From positions 53,272,898-53,336,897 of the forward strand of contig OY288250.1 of the NCBI GenBank assembly GCA_958450325.1: 64,000 bases of DNA. Reading direction: 5' to 3'. The first letter of the stretch is position 1; each line of letters starts with the position of its first letter. The notes under the pieces were generated by a model, which was not told where the DNA came from, did no database searches, and saw only the letters and a list, made by a program, of their open reading frames with translations. Of this stretch, positions 36,024 to 48,603 are shown piece by piece. This stretch comes from Agrostemma githago. Taxonomy: Eukaryota; Streptophyta; Magnoliopsida; Caryophyllales; Caryophyllaceae. The position numbers and the translations under genes are program-made.

Positions 36024-37674
36024 TTTTTTTTTTGGTGCTACGGAGAGGGATAAGCCCGAAGACGAAAAACAGAAAATAACACTACAACGAACTAAAAGGC
36101 ACGAATAAGAACTATACGTGGCCAAGTCGCTCCTCTCAAGTCTGCTTGTACCAGATTGAACAAAGATGCCAAAATTTCCATGACCTCGAGTAGAATCAGT
36201 CGTTCCTGCTGTTGGGCACCCTGATTAGCGAGCAGTCCACGCAAGCGTTAGCCTCTCGATAGATGTGGTGCATCTCTATAGTCCAGTCATTGTCCGACAT
36301 TAGTGATTGACATAATTGGATCATGTGTGAGTGGGCCGATGGGAACAATGCTTCCTTCTTGACGAGATTCACAATAACCATAGAGTCCGTTTGGATTATG
36401 AGCTTCCTGTAATTTTGTTCTCTAGCAATGATGAGACCCCGCTTGAGTGCCATTAGTTCAGCTCTAGTTACCGTGACTAAGCCTAATTGTTCCGTGAATG
36501 CGCTGAGAAAGTGCCCGGACGAGTCCCGTAAAATGCCTCCCGCCCCTGCGATTCCCGGGTTGCCTTTGGAGGCGCCATCAATATTGAGAGCAATATAATC
36601 CATAGGAGGTGCTAGCCAACGCACCTGAATTTCAATTGATCGTGACCTCGTAGACGGGTCTAAAATCTACCCCGTCTCTCTCGCTTTTAATACTTCATTG
36701 ATCTTGTCCTGGAGGAAAGGTAGTTTGTTACCCGATATTTCCTCAAATCGACCAAAAATGCGGTAGTTCCTCCACTTCCAAATCCACCAGATTGTCATTG
36801 TGAAAATGGTCGGCCATTTTTCCAACTCCGGTGTAGCTTGATCGCTGAGATTACACACTACCCATTCACAGACAGTCATATTATTGCTGTAAAACTGACT
36901 TGGGCAGTTCAACTTTGTCCAAACGGTTGGAGCAAATTGGCAATCGCGGAGGAGGTGCATCGCAGATTCCTCCTCAACCAAACAAATGTTACAGTATGGG
37001 TCATCTATGAGCCCTCGTCTCGCGCGATTCTCATTAGTGAGAATACGGTTGTGCATCACAAGCCATAAAAACAGACAAACACGCTGGGGTACCCAAGTTC
37101 TCCAAGGAAGGCGCCATTCCCGTCCATTCTCAGGTTCGGGGTTGTTTCTTAAGATATTAATCGCCGATTTAATTGAGAACTTACCCGATGGCGTGACATT
37201 CCATTAGAACGAGTCGTTCTTTTCATCCTCCGACATTCGAATGAAGTGATTGTTTTCAGGATATCGCTTTCAAAATAGTCTGCAAACTCCTGTAATTTCC
37301 AACCCGTGGAATTGTCCCACATCTCTTCGACGGTGGTGTCCTATAAATGCATTGGGATGGCTTTTGTCGCAAGGTCCTCCAACGGGGTAGAGGTAGCCCA
37401 GCAATGGGACCAGAACATAGTCCGTCTGCCGTTTCCATTGGAGGAACTGATGCCCCTCTGAAAAATCGGGAAAGCTTCTGTTATTCCGCGCCAAATATTT
37501 GAACTGTTGTTTTTGCTTCCAAACATATCGACATCACATTGTCTCTTACAATATTTGTGACGAAGGACCCATGCCCAAAGGGCGTTAGGTTCGGACAAAA
37601 TACGCCAACCAAGTTTGCCATAAAAGCCAAATTGACTTGTCTCATGGTTCGTAGCCCGAGTCCGCCGTGGTCCT
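36024..37674 (-). mobile_element. 5'-truncated LINE (L1-like with RNase H) in the LTR of G
   Basis: A perfect 14-bp target duplication AAAGAAAGGGTGAG flanks it (36010-36023 and 37675-37688). A T10 run at 36024-36033 is the poly(A) tail read on the minus strand. Only the 3' 1.6 kb of the LINE is present, as is usual after incomplete reverse transcription. Confidence 0.93.
36196..37674 (-). pseudogene. C-terminal part of LINE ORF2: zf-RVT and RNase H domains
   Basis: Reading on the minus strand, a post-reverse-transcriptase segment (37670-37341, ending near KAIPMHL) is followed by a zinc-binding zf-RVT region (37059-36667; CNICLVEEESAMHLLRDC) and an RNase H domain (36624-36196; NIDGASKGNPGIAGAGGILR and IQTDSMVIVNLV). 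Frame changes separate the pieces, and the endonuclease and reverse transcriptase core are absent. It resembles the 'putative ribonuclease H protein' entries common in plant genomes. Confidence 0.85.
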
Positions 37675-38677
37675 AAAGAAAGGGTGAGTTGGAGATATAA
37701 AAAAAGACAAAAGGGATGAGAGAGGATGAGGAGGGGTGTGCGGTAGGAATTGGAAACACGCAGCAGCAGCAGCACACCGAGGAGGCAATCGTAGGAGTAG
37801 AGTAGTGGAGTGTTAGAAATCCCACTTTTCTTTTTATTCTTCATCTTTATTAGTGTTATTAATCCATAGTTAATTAGATGGAATTAGTCATACTTAGTTT
37901 GGGTTAATCCTTGTAGTCTATTTCTCCTTCATATACACAATTCTTCAACAAGTTTGGTACAATTTCTTCTCTCTTTTCTTTATGGTTCATCTTTTATGTT
38001 TATTACTTTTACATTATTTTATGCTTAATTAGTTTAAAGTTTTCATCTTTATGAGTTATTCATGTTTATTATTATGATTAGAGTAGTGGGTAACTTAATT
38101 AGTTTATTTTTAATCATGTTTGAGTAGTTAATTTCTAGGGTCGAGGAAGACTTGGTTTGTCTCCATTGTGGGTTTTATTGTGGGTCTATTATCTTGTCTA
38201 TTATTGTTAGTATTCTCCATTGATTGCGACTTTTTTATGATTTGCTTGTCTTGGCCGCGATAGGTGAATTATATTTTCGAGCTTTCTTTGGGGTGGGTCG
38301 ACCTAGTAATAAGTGCGAGAGCCCGTTATTAGGACCGTCCCAGGTAGATAGAGACTCCATAGAGACCCTTTATCTTCCCAATTACCGACCTTAATCGACT
38401 CATTTTTGAACTCCGTTAACTCCCTTGAGAGTAACTCGTTGACCTTGACCCTAGTCCATTTTATCATATTTGTCTTCTTTTGTTTGTTTGACTTTAGACC
38501 TTCTTCCTACCAAAAACATTTCTTCTCTTTTGACTAATACCTTAGCTTGACCAAGACCCTTATTTAGCTAGACCGTCTCTGTGGAATTCGACCCGACTTA
38601 CCCTCGACTACCCAAGTTTAGGATTGGTTGGTTTTTACTTTGATCGATCGGGATTCGCGACAACTCCCCGTCCGTCA

Positions 38678-38860
38678 TGGAGATGCAAACGTTAAACTTA
38701 TAGTAGCAGAGTAACTGGGTAAGTGTAAAGGGATACGTAATTTTTATCATTTCCGTTTCCAATTAGTCAATTAATATTAAATCCCTAATTTCATTGGTAG
38801 TTTAAGAGGCATATTCCATAAATTTGTATTTATTATCCATATTCTAGATATTTCGAATAT
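38678..38860. other. AT-rich flank between G and the F transposase
   Basis: No gene is seen. It presumably belongs to the 3' region of F. Confidence 0.3.
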
Positions 38861-41117
38861 TTATTTCTTCACATATTTGATATGCAATCTGGAGAAATCT
38901 TTGCAATTTTGTTGTGAGTGTGTCATCTCTTGATGGTGATGAGTACTATGGTATTTTGGAGATAAGCGTGTACCACTTGAAGTCGCATCTTTCTGGAACA
39001 GAGAACTGTCTATTTGCCCCCGTGGTTTAGTCGTAAAGACTGCCCACCATTGACTTTGATTTTTGTCATTTTTCGTGTAAGGAGAAGGAGCAAAGTAGAC
39101 TTGCTTCGCCTGATGCGCGAGTATGAACGGATCGTACGTAGGATATTTCCTGGTGTGATTAACTTCCACAATCTTGTAACGTTCATGCACTCGGGTCCCG
39201 TTCACGGAGCTGTCTTTCGACTCACATTTGAATATCACAGCTCTATACCCCCATTCTTCGCCAGCATAACACAACTCGAAAATATCCTCCAAAATACCAT
39301 AGTACTCATCACCATCAAGAGATGACACACTCACACCAAAATTGCATCTAGCCTTGTTCTTCCTGTAGTTGAATGTGTGAAAGTTGAACCCATTCACCGA
39401 GTACCGGTTCCAACATCTAACCGCTCTCACTGGACCGTATGTCAAACTTCTAACCAAATCATCATGTATGTCTAAGGCAACTACGTGATCCTTGAGCCAC
39501 TTAGGAAAATGTTCGTCATGCGTACTCCAAACGTCATCAGGGTTCACGTCAGGGTTTGCAGTGACATATTCAGTTACAAATTGCTTCTCATAAGGCTCTA
39601 AGATCTCACAATTAGAGAGTAGGTAAAGGTGCGCTCGGTTGTACTCTTTCTATCTAGCGTCCTAGAACCCTCAACGGAAGAAGTTCCTTCATCGTCCTTC
39701 TTTTGAAAAAACTCGGGTATAGTAGGATCAATGGGCACCGAATGTTCTAGGTTCAGGTTCTTGATTTTTGTTTGGACATCTTTCTCGAAGTAGAGGGAGC
39801 AGAAGTTTGCAATCTCTTATGTCAAATATGCATTACAAATAGAACCCTCTACCCTAGCCTTGTTACCATTTTTCTTCTTAAAATGATTGAGGAACCTAAA
39901 TAAACAAGTTATGTATTTCAATTAATAAAAATTAGCTATGTTTAAATTAAATTTATAAATGAAGTTACTAAAATTTATGTACTTTCAAATGGGTACATCC
40001 ATCTATAATGGACAGGTCCTCCAACCTTAGCCTCGTAGGGCAAGTGGACAGGTAGATGCTCCATGGAATTAAAGAACGACGGTGGGAAGATCATCTCAAG
40101 TTTGCATAGTATCTGTGGAATTTGATCCTCCAGCCGAGTCATGTCCTCAATTGATACTGTAGAAGAACACAAATCTCGGAAGAATTGAGATATCTCAGTT
40201 ATAGAATTCCACACCGTCGGTGGCAAAAGTTGCTTTAGTGATACCGGAAGCAACCTCTCCATGAACACGTGGCAGTCATGACTCTTTAACCCTTGAAGCT
40301 TTAGGTTCTTAAGATCAACACAGCGTTTGAAGTCGGAGGCGTACCCATCAGGGAACTTCAATTTCTCTACCCACTCCAACAAAGCCTTTCTCTGAGCCTT
40401 GTCAAGGGTAAACAAGGCTCTCGGTTTGGACCCATCCCGTTTTATGTGCAGTTGAGGACGGTCACAAAAAATCTTTACATCTCGTCGGGAGCCTGTAGTG
40501 TCACAACTCTTCCCCTCCACATCCATCACAGTGTGAATCAACTGCTCGAAGAATTTTTTCTCTATGCGCATCACATCTAAATTGTGACGAAGTAACAAAG
40601 TCCTCCAATATGATAGGTCAAAAAATATGCTACGTTTAAACAAACCATTTTTCAACTTTTTGAGGTCTTTGAACTCCTGCTCGGTTCCGTCAACAGTGGA
40701 CGGGTAATCAGAAATCAACTCCCATATTCCATCGCCTGGGAGTCGATCAGGTGCGCCGTCAAGCACAACCTCACCCTTCTTGAATGCCTTCTTATTCTTT
40801 CTATATGGGTGACCTTCTGGTAGGAACTGCCTATGACAGTCAAACCAACTTATTTTACTAGAATTTGAAAGATAAAAAGCTTTGCTCTCATCCATACAAC
40901 GCGGACATGCTTTTTTACCCGCAGTAGACCACCTCGAGAGTATACCGTACGTGGGAAAGTCGTTTATAGTCCACAACAGAGCTGCTTTCAACTGAAAGTT
41001 TTGTCTCAGAGAGACATCATAAGTTTCCACCCCTACCTCCCACAGTTGTTTCAATTCCTCAATAACAGGTTACAAGTAAACATCCAAATAATTTTTCGGG
41101 TTTTTGGGTCCATGCAC
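38861..41117 (-). pseudogene. TNP2-like transposase of F, C-terminal two thirds
   Basis: From 41117 leftward the minus strand encodes the transposase_21 core (LKAALLWTINDFPTYG; HNLDVMRIEKKFFEQ), the DUF4218-like part (FFNSMEHLPVHLPYEAKVGG), and after a likely intron near 39900-39975 the DUF4216-like part (WNRYSVNGFNFHTFNYRKN). The frame changes several times between 39550 and 39900. At 38918-38966 lies an inverted copy of about 49 bp of the segment at 39293-39342, so the annotated end is not the natural one. The N-terminal portion continues at 44092-44813 beyond E. Confidence 0.82.
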
Positions 41118-44091
41118 CACTACAAAAAAAACTATCCATAGCAAGGGATTTTTGCAACGGAAAGTCAATCCCTTGTAAAATAAATTTTTGCAAGGGACTT
41201 GCAACGGATCATAATTTCGTTGGAGATTCACATGTTGCAACAAAAAGTCCGTTGCAAGTCCCTTGCAAAATCTCATGTTGCAACGGACTTTCCGTTGCAA
41301 GTCCCTAGCAACATCTCATAAACTAAACTCAGCATACTCCTCCCTCCCCCATTTCGTTTCATTTATCGAAATTAAAAACATGAAACCCCAACCCTAAATC
41401 GTCGCCTGACCCCCTCCCATCGTCGACCGCCTCTGTCGGCGCATCCTCTGCCGGCGCATCCTCTCCGACATCCCTCCTTTGCCGGCGCCTCCTTCCTCTG
41501 CCACAAACCTCCCTTTGGTTCTCCTCCTCCTCACTCTCCTCCTTTTTTATTTTTGTTTGTGGTGATTCACCGGCGACCTCACTGTCACCGTCCTCCATCT
41601 CCGGCATACTCATCTTTCCCGGCAACATCCTTTCCCGACCATTTCCCTTTTCTTTCTTTTTTTCATTTTTCCTATTTTGATACTACAGCTTCTGTTTTTT
41701 TTTCCTGTAATTTCAGGTTGCATCCGACGCCGGAGTTGCTGTTACCGGCGACCTGCGAGCTGCTACTACCGGAGTTCTTGTTGTTGACGCATTCCGTTAT
41801 CCGCCATCGATTAGGTATATTTTCTAATTATCGATTGAATTTTCTTCACGATTGTTTTCCGTTTAATTCTATACAAATTATAGTATAGTTGGATGTACTC
41901 CTTTGATTTCGGTTTAATTCTATATCGATCTTTGATTATATATATGTCAATTGATTTCAGTAACTCGATATTTTTGTTCAATTATGTGTGGAATTGCTAC
42001 TGTATTATGATGTTTTGTTTAATTATGTATGGAATTGCTACTGTATTAATTGATTTTAGTAACTTGATACTGTTTAATTCACCATATCCAAATCTGCACA
42101 TTGCTACTGTATTACGATGTGAATTCCTTCTTTTATATAAGTTGAGGTTTTCTTATTCTGATTATAATTTTTAAAATAGTCCCTAGACTCTAGTAACTCC
42201 CTACCTAATCACATTTGTTCCAATGGTGTCAACCCAAAATTGGATAACAAGTCCAAGTTTAATCTTCCTTTTTATGTGAAGTATCTGGAAGATAGAGTGA
42301 GATTAGAGAGTAAGGAATAGAGCAGTTAAAGTTTTAATAAGTTAAAAATGAAAACGTGTACTTTTCTAACCACAAGGTTAAAGAAGAATATATCCTAATA
42401 TAAATAAATAAATACGGATTTGATCGTCAGAAATAAGGATTTGTGTTCTCAGTTATCGAGAATTATTATCTTAGTTCTTTAACTTTCTTTGTTTCTTCTA
42501 TTTCATATAGGTGTAGTACTTTTGTTTCGCTAATATTGGAGTATTTTTTTAGGAGATATCATTTTGTTTTGTGATTATTTGTAGTGTTGAACGGGACACC
42601 GTTGGGGGGTATGATTTGGTGGGTGTGAAAGTGTAAAGTTGTAGTGTTGGTGTGCATGGGAATGGGCATGAGCATGGGAAGCAATTTAACAATTTGAAAG
42701 GAAAGATGGTAGGAATTTCAATATAAGCAATTTAACCATTCTCGTTTTAGACACTTTTACAATTCTTTATTTTAAGTCAATATATTGTGAAGTTAATGTT
42801 TCAACTAATTTGAAATGAAATTAGTATCGCAAACTAAGTTGACATATTTCTATGTGTAATATTGGGAACTAAATCTTCAGTAATTGCTAAACTTGTGAGC
42901 TTTGTTTCCATACAGAAGAAAGGAAGGTTTGTGCTTCCTCTCTTAGGAAGGGGCACCCAGATAGAATCCCAATATGACAAATCTCTTTTATATTTTATCC
43001 TTATTATACCTTCTTTAGTGGAAATGTATTTGCTACTTATACTGGTCTAGACTTTTTTTGTCTAGCTTGGCATAATTGGCATCCATCAAATTAAGACCAA
43101 GTGAGTACTTTATTTTGCTGCTTGGTGCTTAGGCGTTTAATTTTTTTTGTTAACCGTATCTGCTAGCTATATGAACGAATATGCATGCTACTTCCTTCCA
43201 CTTCAATATTCAGTTGAGAAAGTGTGGAATAATCAAATGGAAAGATCTTAGAACTCTGTTTTTCAAACCTTTTCAATTCTGATAATAGTCGTCTAAGATC
43301 TTTCTTTTTCAAATTGTTGTTGTTTTTGTTGGTGTATTAGTTGTTGGTGTTGGTGTATTCGGGTAAGTAGAAATATGCTAATATGCTTACATTTTTTTAA
43401 AAGCATATCTAATCTAATAACATTATGATTACAAATCGTTTTTTTTTTCAGGTTCATTGATCAAGGAGTTGTTCAACTGATTACGGACAACATCTAGTAC
43501 AACATCCGTCAAGGACTTGTTCATCTTGTATCATGGATACATTAGTGTTATGTTTTAAAAAGATTGGTAGAGATATACTTTGATTTACTCAAAATACTTT
43601 GTAATTGTTGATTTAATTTAGAGTTATCAAGACATATTTTGTGACTTGTGTGTCTTGGTGTAAAAATTTTTATGAAAAAATGGGTATTTGTGGTATCGTA
43701 AATTATGATGTTTGTCGCATTTTTTTTTGTGATTTTGGCACTTTGGGAGCCAAAAAGAGGCAGAATAAGAAACAATACAGCACATTTGCAACGGATTTGC
43801 AATGGAAAGCGAGGATAAAAACATAATTTTTGAAATATACGTCCCTTGCAAATCCGTTGCAAAAGGATATTTGCAAGGGATTTGCAAGGGAATATGTTTT
43901 CATGCAAGCAAACTTAATTCCGTTGCAAATCCCTTGCAAATACCCTTTTGCAACGGATTTGCAAGGGATTTTGATTTTTTTGCAACCACTATATGCGAGG
44001 ACAAATATCCGTTGCTAAGGGCGTTTTGCAAGGGATTTTGGGCTGTTTGCAAGGGAATCGTCCGTTGCTATGGCAATTTTTTTTTGTAGTG
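41118..44091. mobile_element. non-autonomous CACTA element E inside the F transposase
   Basis: It begins CACTACAAAAAAAA, ends TTTTTTTTGTAGTG and is flanked by the 3-bp duplication CAC (41115-41117 and 44092-44094). Removing it rejoins the transposase frame (LSLIVHGPKNPK). Both subterminal regions (about 41140-41320 and 43785-44070) are packed with TTGCAAGGGA and TTGCAACGGA in both orientations. No transposase is encoded. The interior has a GC-rich, exon-like stretch (about 41380-41815) and a splice-like TTTTTTTTCAG before 43452; it could be a captured gene fragment or an untranslated transcript. Confidence 0.88.
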
Positions 44092-44813
44092 CACAATAAG
44101 AGATAGGAAGAAGAAAGGCTGCTTCAAACACAACCAAGGAGGTAGGTTATAAGGTGTGATCATCACAGGCCAGCAAGAGTATGACTTCCCAAATTGGCCT
44201 AGGGTGCAAATCCATCAGTACACAACTAAAGCCTTACATTTCGGGGTTCTAACGCAAAGTGGGGATGTAGTCTATCGAAACGCTTCCACTCCTCACCGTC
44301 ACTCGGATGACACATCTTCCCTGGTACCCTAATGTCCTCCTTGTGCCACCTCATTTGCTCCGCTATGGTTTTTTTGGCATACAATTTTTGAAGCCTAGGT
44401 GCAATAGGGAAGTACGTAAGCTGACTTATTGGGATCAGTTTCTTACCCCTAACACCGCTTTTCCCTTTTCTACCCCTCAAAACAATATCCCCCTAAACCG
44501 TCTTATACCTACCCTTACCACGTCTCCTACATTCATCAAGCATCGCATCGTCCTTCCAAAATAACATGCATCCATCAGGACAAGCATCAATCTTTTGATG
44601 CGGGAGTTGAAGGCCCTTCACAATCTTTTTTAGTTGTATAGAAAGTTCGGGTCATGATATTGTCTTTTGGGATAACTCTCTCGAGCAAGGCAGCAATACC
44701 ATCGACACAAGCAAAGGGTAGGTTGAACTCACATTTAAGACAAACTACCATAGATGCGACTTCGAACAAAGTCACATCGCACCCTCCGTATAATGGTTTC
44801 TCCGAAGCGTTCA
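44092..44813 (-). pseudogene. TNP2-like transposase of F, N-terminal-side segment, first copy
   Basis: The minus strand encodes segments such as SQLTYFPIAPRLQKLYAK and MCHPSDGEEWKRFDRLHP, typical of the region before the transposase core, and an upstream part (ASEKPLYGGCDVTLFEVAS). A frame change lies near 44600. Element B separates it at 44813 from its continuation at 60510. The second copy is at 62033-62842. Confidence 0.75.
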
Positions 44814-45196
44814 TGTAGGCACCCGCATTTTGACTGCCACGTGTCTATGGTAGTCTCCGAAAAACACCCGATGATGATCGGACGCAAACGTGACTTGGTA
44901 TACTCGGACTTGGACTCGAAACCAATAATATCCGACATGGACTTTTAGCGGAGTAAAAATCTCACAAAACGGACCTCAAATCCAGGCCCAGTGGGCCGTT
45001 CCGAGCAAAAAGAGACTAATTTGGGCCAAAACCGACACCAATGATAAATCCCGTCTTTTGGCGACCGGGTCAAAACCCGGTCAAAGACGAAACCGTCTCA
45101 TAAATCAGCCAAGTTCAGTTGGCGCACAAAATAAAATTCAAAAAAGTCAATCAAAACAACAAGATCAATTCTTCCCTTATTTGTCTCGCCCAACTG

Positions 45197-45312
45197 ATCC
45201 ACTCGATCGAGTGGATTGACCCCACTCGATCGAGTGGAGCCTTTTTGAACCCGGTTTGACCCGTTTGCAAGGGCACTCGATCGAGTGCACTAGGGCCACT
45301 TGATCGAGTGCC
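45197..45312. repeat. ACTCGATCGAGT palindromes upstream of the LTR B TATA box
   Basis: Copies include the 20-bp perfect palindrome ATCCACTCGATCGAGTGGAT (45197-45216), then copies with CC/GG and GC/GC outer arms and one TTGATC variant. The array ends about 22 bp before TATAAATA. The 3' LTR copy is at 58415-58531. Confidence 0.85.
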
Positions 45313-45333
45313 CCTATGTCGTGGGATGAAGTC

Positions 45334-45341
45334 TATAAATA
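45334..45341 (+). promoter_or_regulatory. TATA box of LTR B
   Basis: TATAAATA follows the palindrome array. The equivalent in the 3' LTR is at 58552-58559. It should drive the genomic gag-pol transcript. Confidence 0.65.
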
Positions 45342-47343
45342 CCGCCTCACCCCCATTCATTTGCACAGTTTTTACCCTAAGCATTTACCCTACATTTTGC
45401 ATCCTAACCCTACTACACTCCCTATACTACGTCCCTAGCAAGACTACACAAAAATACGAGCCCCTCGTCCCTCGGAAACCGGCGAAACATACACACATAC
45501 CCATACACACCACAACTCGCATACATCCTCGATACTCCTAAGCCCGTGCCGCTATTACGAGTCCATTTCCGAGGTCCTTACTAAGCATGTATGTTGAGGG
45601 TGTTCTCAAACCCCATCTCGATCTCTTTTATCTAGTCTCATTTCCATTTTATTTATCGTATTTTTGCATCATACTTATGATCTTAGTAACACTAACACTA
45701 GCATCGTTATACTTTTTTTTTCTTGCATTTTCATTTTTTATATCATCTTTTATTATTAATATCGTTATTATACCGCGTATACATAAACTAGTATCAAAAT
45801 CCGGTTTTAAATCCGTTTGACTACGATGTTTGCCTAAAATCCGTCTAATCCCTTTACGAGCAACAACGGAGGTGGAGCCCTTTCGAGGAGCCCCGCCCCA
45901 ACGTACTCAAGGGCGTGATACGATTGCAAACGGTCGTAGTTGAACGTATTTAATCCCATTTTCATAATTAGCACGAAACCCGTTGACACGAAAACCGACA
46001 TCACGTAATCCGAAAGGGTTAGTTTCGATGTCGTGACGTAGAGGGACATCTTTCGTTACTAATTCAAATTTTCTAGCATAACGATAAGCATTTTTATAAA
46101 ACTCCGATAACGGTATTATAATCGTTCGTACACGATTATAGTACCGGAGGTCGAGTTAAATACAAATCGTGCGATGTTTGTATTTGGTTCGACCGATCAT
46201 CGATTTCAAATCATAAAACGAAACGAATTATCATTCGTACAGGGTCTACTCGACCGAGTACATATGCTACTCGATCGAGTAGCACCCATAAAAACGGGCA
46301 GTAGCCACGTAAAAGGTGCACTCGACCGAGTCACACCACGACTCGGTCGAGTGGGTCCTGTAACCCAAAAATCCGAGGGGTTTGACACACGTTTCAAGCC
46401 CCGTCTTTTATCGACTTTAGTCATCACGTGTAAAGACCATCACGTGATCTTCCTATTTTCAAAACCACGCACATCACGGCACGTAGAACGACTTTGACCA
46501 CCTTTTGACGTGATAAGTCGGGACAAGACTACGGAATATGAGATCGGGCTAGCAATATGCCACAGTCTCATATTTCCGTCCTTCGTTTAGTACACGACAT
46601 AATGTGTACTTAATCGGGGTTAGTCCATCTACATATTTCGCGGTCTAGTTTACATACGGGTCCGTTTTTTATCATTATTTTGCGTTGTTATTATTTCGTT
46701 TATTACTTTTACGTAATGTTGTATTGTGAATTCCGGGTTGTATTTCCGCCCGTGTAATTTGTACGTTATTTTTATTTATTTTCGAGCTTTGTTTATTTAT
46801 TTGCTTTACGCTCTATAAATGAACTTCGACAAATAATAATATGCATTAAAAGACGTAGTTAACGCAAAACTCACATGTTTAGCTAAAACACTGTTTGCAT
46901 ATCATTTAATTATTTTACTAGCGCGCGTACACGAATACGAACGGTGTCTTAGTAGAGGCCGCCATGTGCGGGCGGGGTTGGGTGTCCTTAGTGGGCTTCC
47001 CAACACGTACCCTCACCCCTTACTCAGAACCTTTGGTTTCCGGATGTCCGAAACCCTTGGCGCACGAGAGTCATTTTATATACGAAAGCCGGTGTAAACG
47101 GTATCGGTATAACAATGCAAAGGGACGAGCCCCATAAACTCTGAAATCGGAGTGGGCTTACTTTGTGTATAGCCCATGACGACATAGAGTGGGCTCGTAT
47201 GGTTCCGAATAACCACAAAATTCGGTGGCGACTCCATTTTGACTTAAATTTCGAACCCGAGAACAATCTTACCACGAGATTCATTCGCCTACCCAAACCC
47301 GCGCTTCGCCGCGTCGGGGTGGACCTACGTCATGTCCACAATT

Positions 47344-47361
47344 TGGCGACTCCGCTGGGGA
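47344..47361 (+). other. primer binding site of element B
   Basis: TGGCGACTCCGCTGGGGA lies three bases after the 5' LTR and is identical to that of element A. Confidence 0.78.
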
Positions 47362-48603
47362 TACCTGATGTACCACATGTCATCGGGGTTCCTAGGGTGA
47401 GACTCGAAGAGAAATCGTTCGTAGATTAGTGTGCGCGCATTAGTTTAATGATTCATGCATAACCCAAATTTGCCCGGGCCGGTTACTTGTGACCGACGTC
47501 CCACTATACCACGGTGCATTCCTACATGGGTGCGCTAAAGACATCGATGGTGGAACTCGTCTCGGTTTCGCGGGATGTCCTAAGACCAACTCGGCTTAGG
47601 GAGTCCGTCCATCACACGAGAAAGCCATCGTTGTTGGTATAGACCCTATTTTGACCAACCGAGACTTAGCGTAATGCATACATAAGCGTCGTTATAATGC
47701 TTGTTTGATTACGTGCTACATGGTTTCCGTGTCATTTTTCAAAAACCGCCATTTCAAAATTGCATCTTTCCAAAAATACCCACCTTTCAAAAAACCCGAA
47801 ATACTGTCCATTTCGGGACCCGCATTTCCAAAATGCCCAATTTCGAAAAATCCGAAATGCTGCCCATTTCGGGACCCACCTTTTCAAAAATATCCCATTT
47901 TCAAAACTCGGAATGCCGCCGAAATTTAGGATCAACGATTTGACTCAAAATATCCTTTTTTGTAGTCGGCATGCTGTCCGTTTTAATTCTCGAATTTCCA
48001 CCCCCCCACCACCTTGATTTTCGGAATTTTCCTTTTCAAAATTCTAATCTCGGTTTTTCGAAATTCCGTTTTCAGTTTTTAAAACTATCGGAAATTCGTT
48101 CATTTTGCGTTCAAACCTCAACCTTTCCAAAACTTTCAACTTTCCTAAAATAAACCTTCCTTATTATAGGACCTACCGTTTATCCGTGTGTCGGGTCTTT
48201 GCATAGTATGTAGAGGGTTTATAGCGTCGAAACTCCGTCGATCTTATATCACGAGTTTCCCCCCTTTCCCGAGTCCGCCTTATCTGTCAAGGCACGACCA
48301 ACCCGCGTAGGGCATACCCCTACAAAGGAAAGTCCGTCCAAACACTCGAGTCAAAAGTCTGGGGAATAGTCTCACGTGGACCTTCCTTCGAACGGGACTA
48401 GGCCAACAAAGCCGAAATCCTAAGGAAGTCATACCACCCACGAGTCATCCGTCTAGGTGTCTTTCTCGAGTCTTTTCCACTCAGTCCTTTCCTTTTGGGG
48501 TCGCTCGGGATGTACTTTTTCCTTTGATTCCAAGACTGGGTTCGATTTCTGATTACGTGGTGTTCTTACAGATAGGCCACCATCCACTAGGCTCACTCGC
48601 AAG
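47362..48603 (+). other. untranslated leader of element B
   Basis: No gene is present. At about 47740-47925 a loosely repeated unit (TTTCAAAAA...CCGAAATGCTGCCCATTTCGGGACCC) occurs three times with a period near 60 bp. The remainder matches the leader of A in blocks. Confidence 0.55.

Larger units (their letters stand above)
30651..38677 (+). mobile_element. gag-only Athila-like LTR retrotransposon G, 5' LTR truncated by element C
   Basis: The element has an LTR fragment (30651-31818), a primer binding site, a gag-like region, a long 3' region with two GTGTGGGGGAG tracts, and a 3' LTR (35412-38677) that holds a LINE. The internal region is only 3.6 kb and contains no reverse transcriptase or integrase, so it is either a non-autonomous family or a deletion. 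The left 418 bp of its 5' LTR lies beyond element C. Its 3' end would have target copy TGGAG (38678-38682). Confidence 0.82.
35412..38677 (+). repeat. 3' LTR of element G, interrupted by a LINE
   Basis: It starts TGATAAACG, ends GTCCGTCA, and would be about 1.6 kb without the LINE at 36024-37674 and its target duplication. The part after the LINE repeats 30840-31818 closely. Confidence 0.88.
44814..47340 (+). repeat. 5' LTR of element B
   Basis: It starts TGTAGGCACC (one base different from the 3' LTR) and ends GTCCACA. The TATA box TATAAATA is at 45334-45341. Palindromes are at 45197-45312 and 46247-46353. The U5 end contains an imperfect inverted repeat (GGTTTC...GAAACC) at about 47034-47054 that is also present in C. 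Confidence 0.94.

Noticed and set aside
41359..41628. 89-residue acidic and basic open frame on the minus strand inside E
   Set aside because: It is low in complexity and antisense to an exon-like GC-rich stretch. Nothing supports expression, so it is mentioned only under E.
43548..44089. Overlapping open frames on both strands within E, repeated near 61489-62030 and 63727-63981
   Set aside because: They read through subterminal TTGCAAGGGA/TTGCAACGGA repeats and poly(T) runs. No domain is present and copies differ only as repeat DNA.
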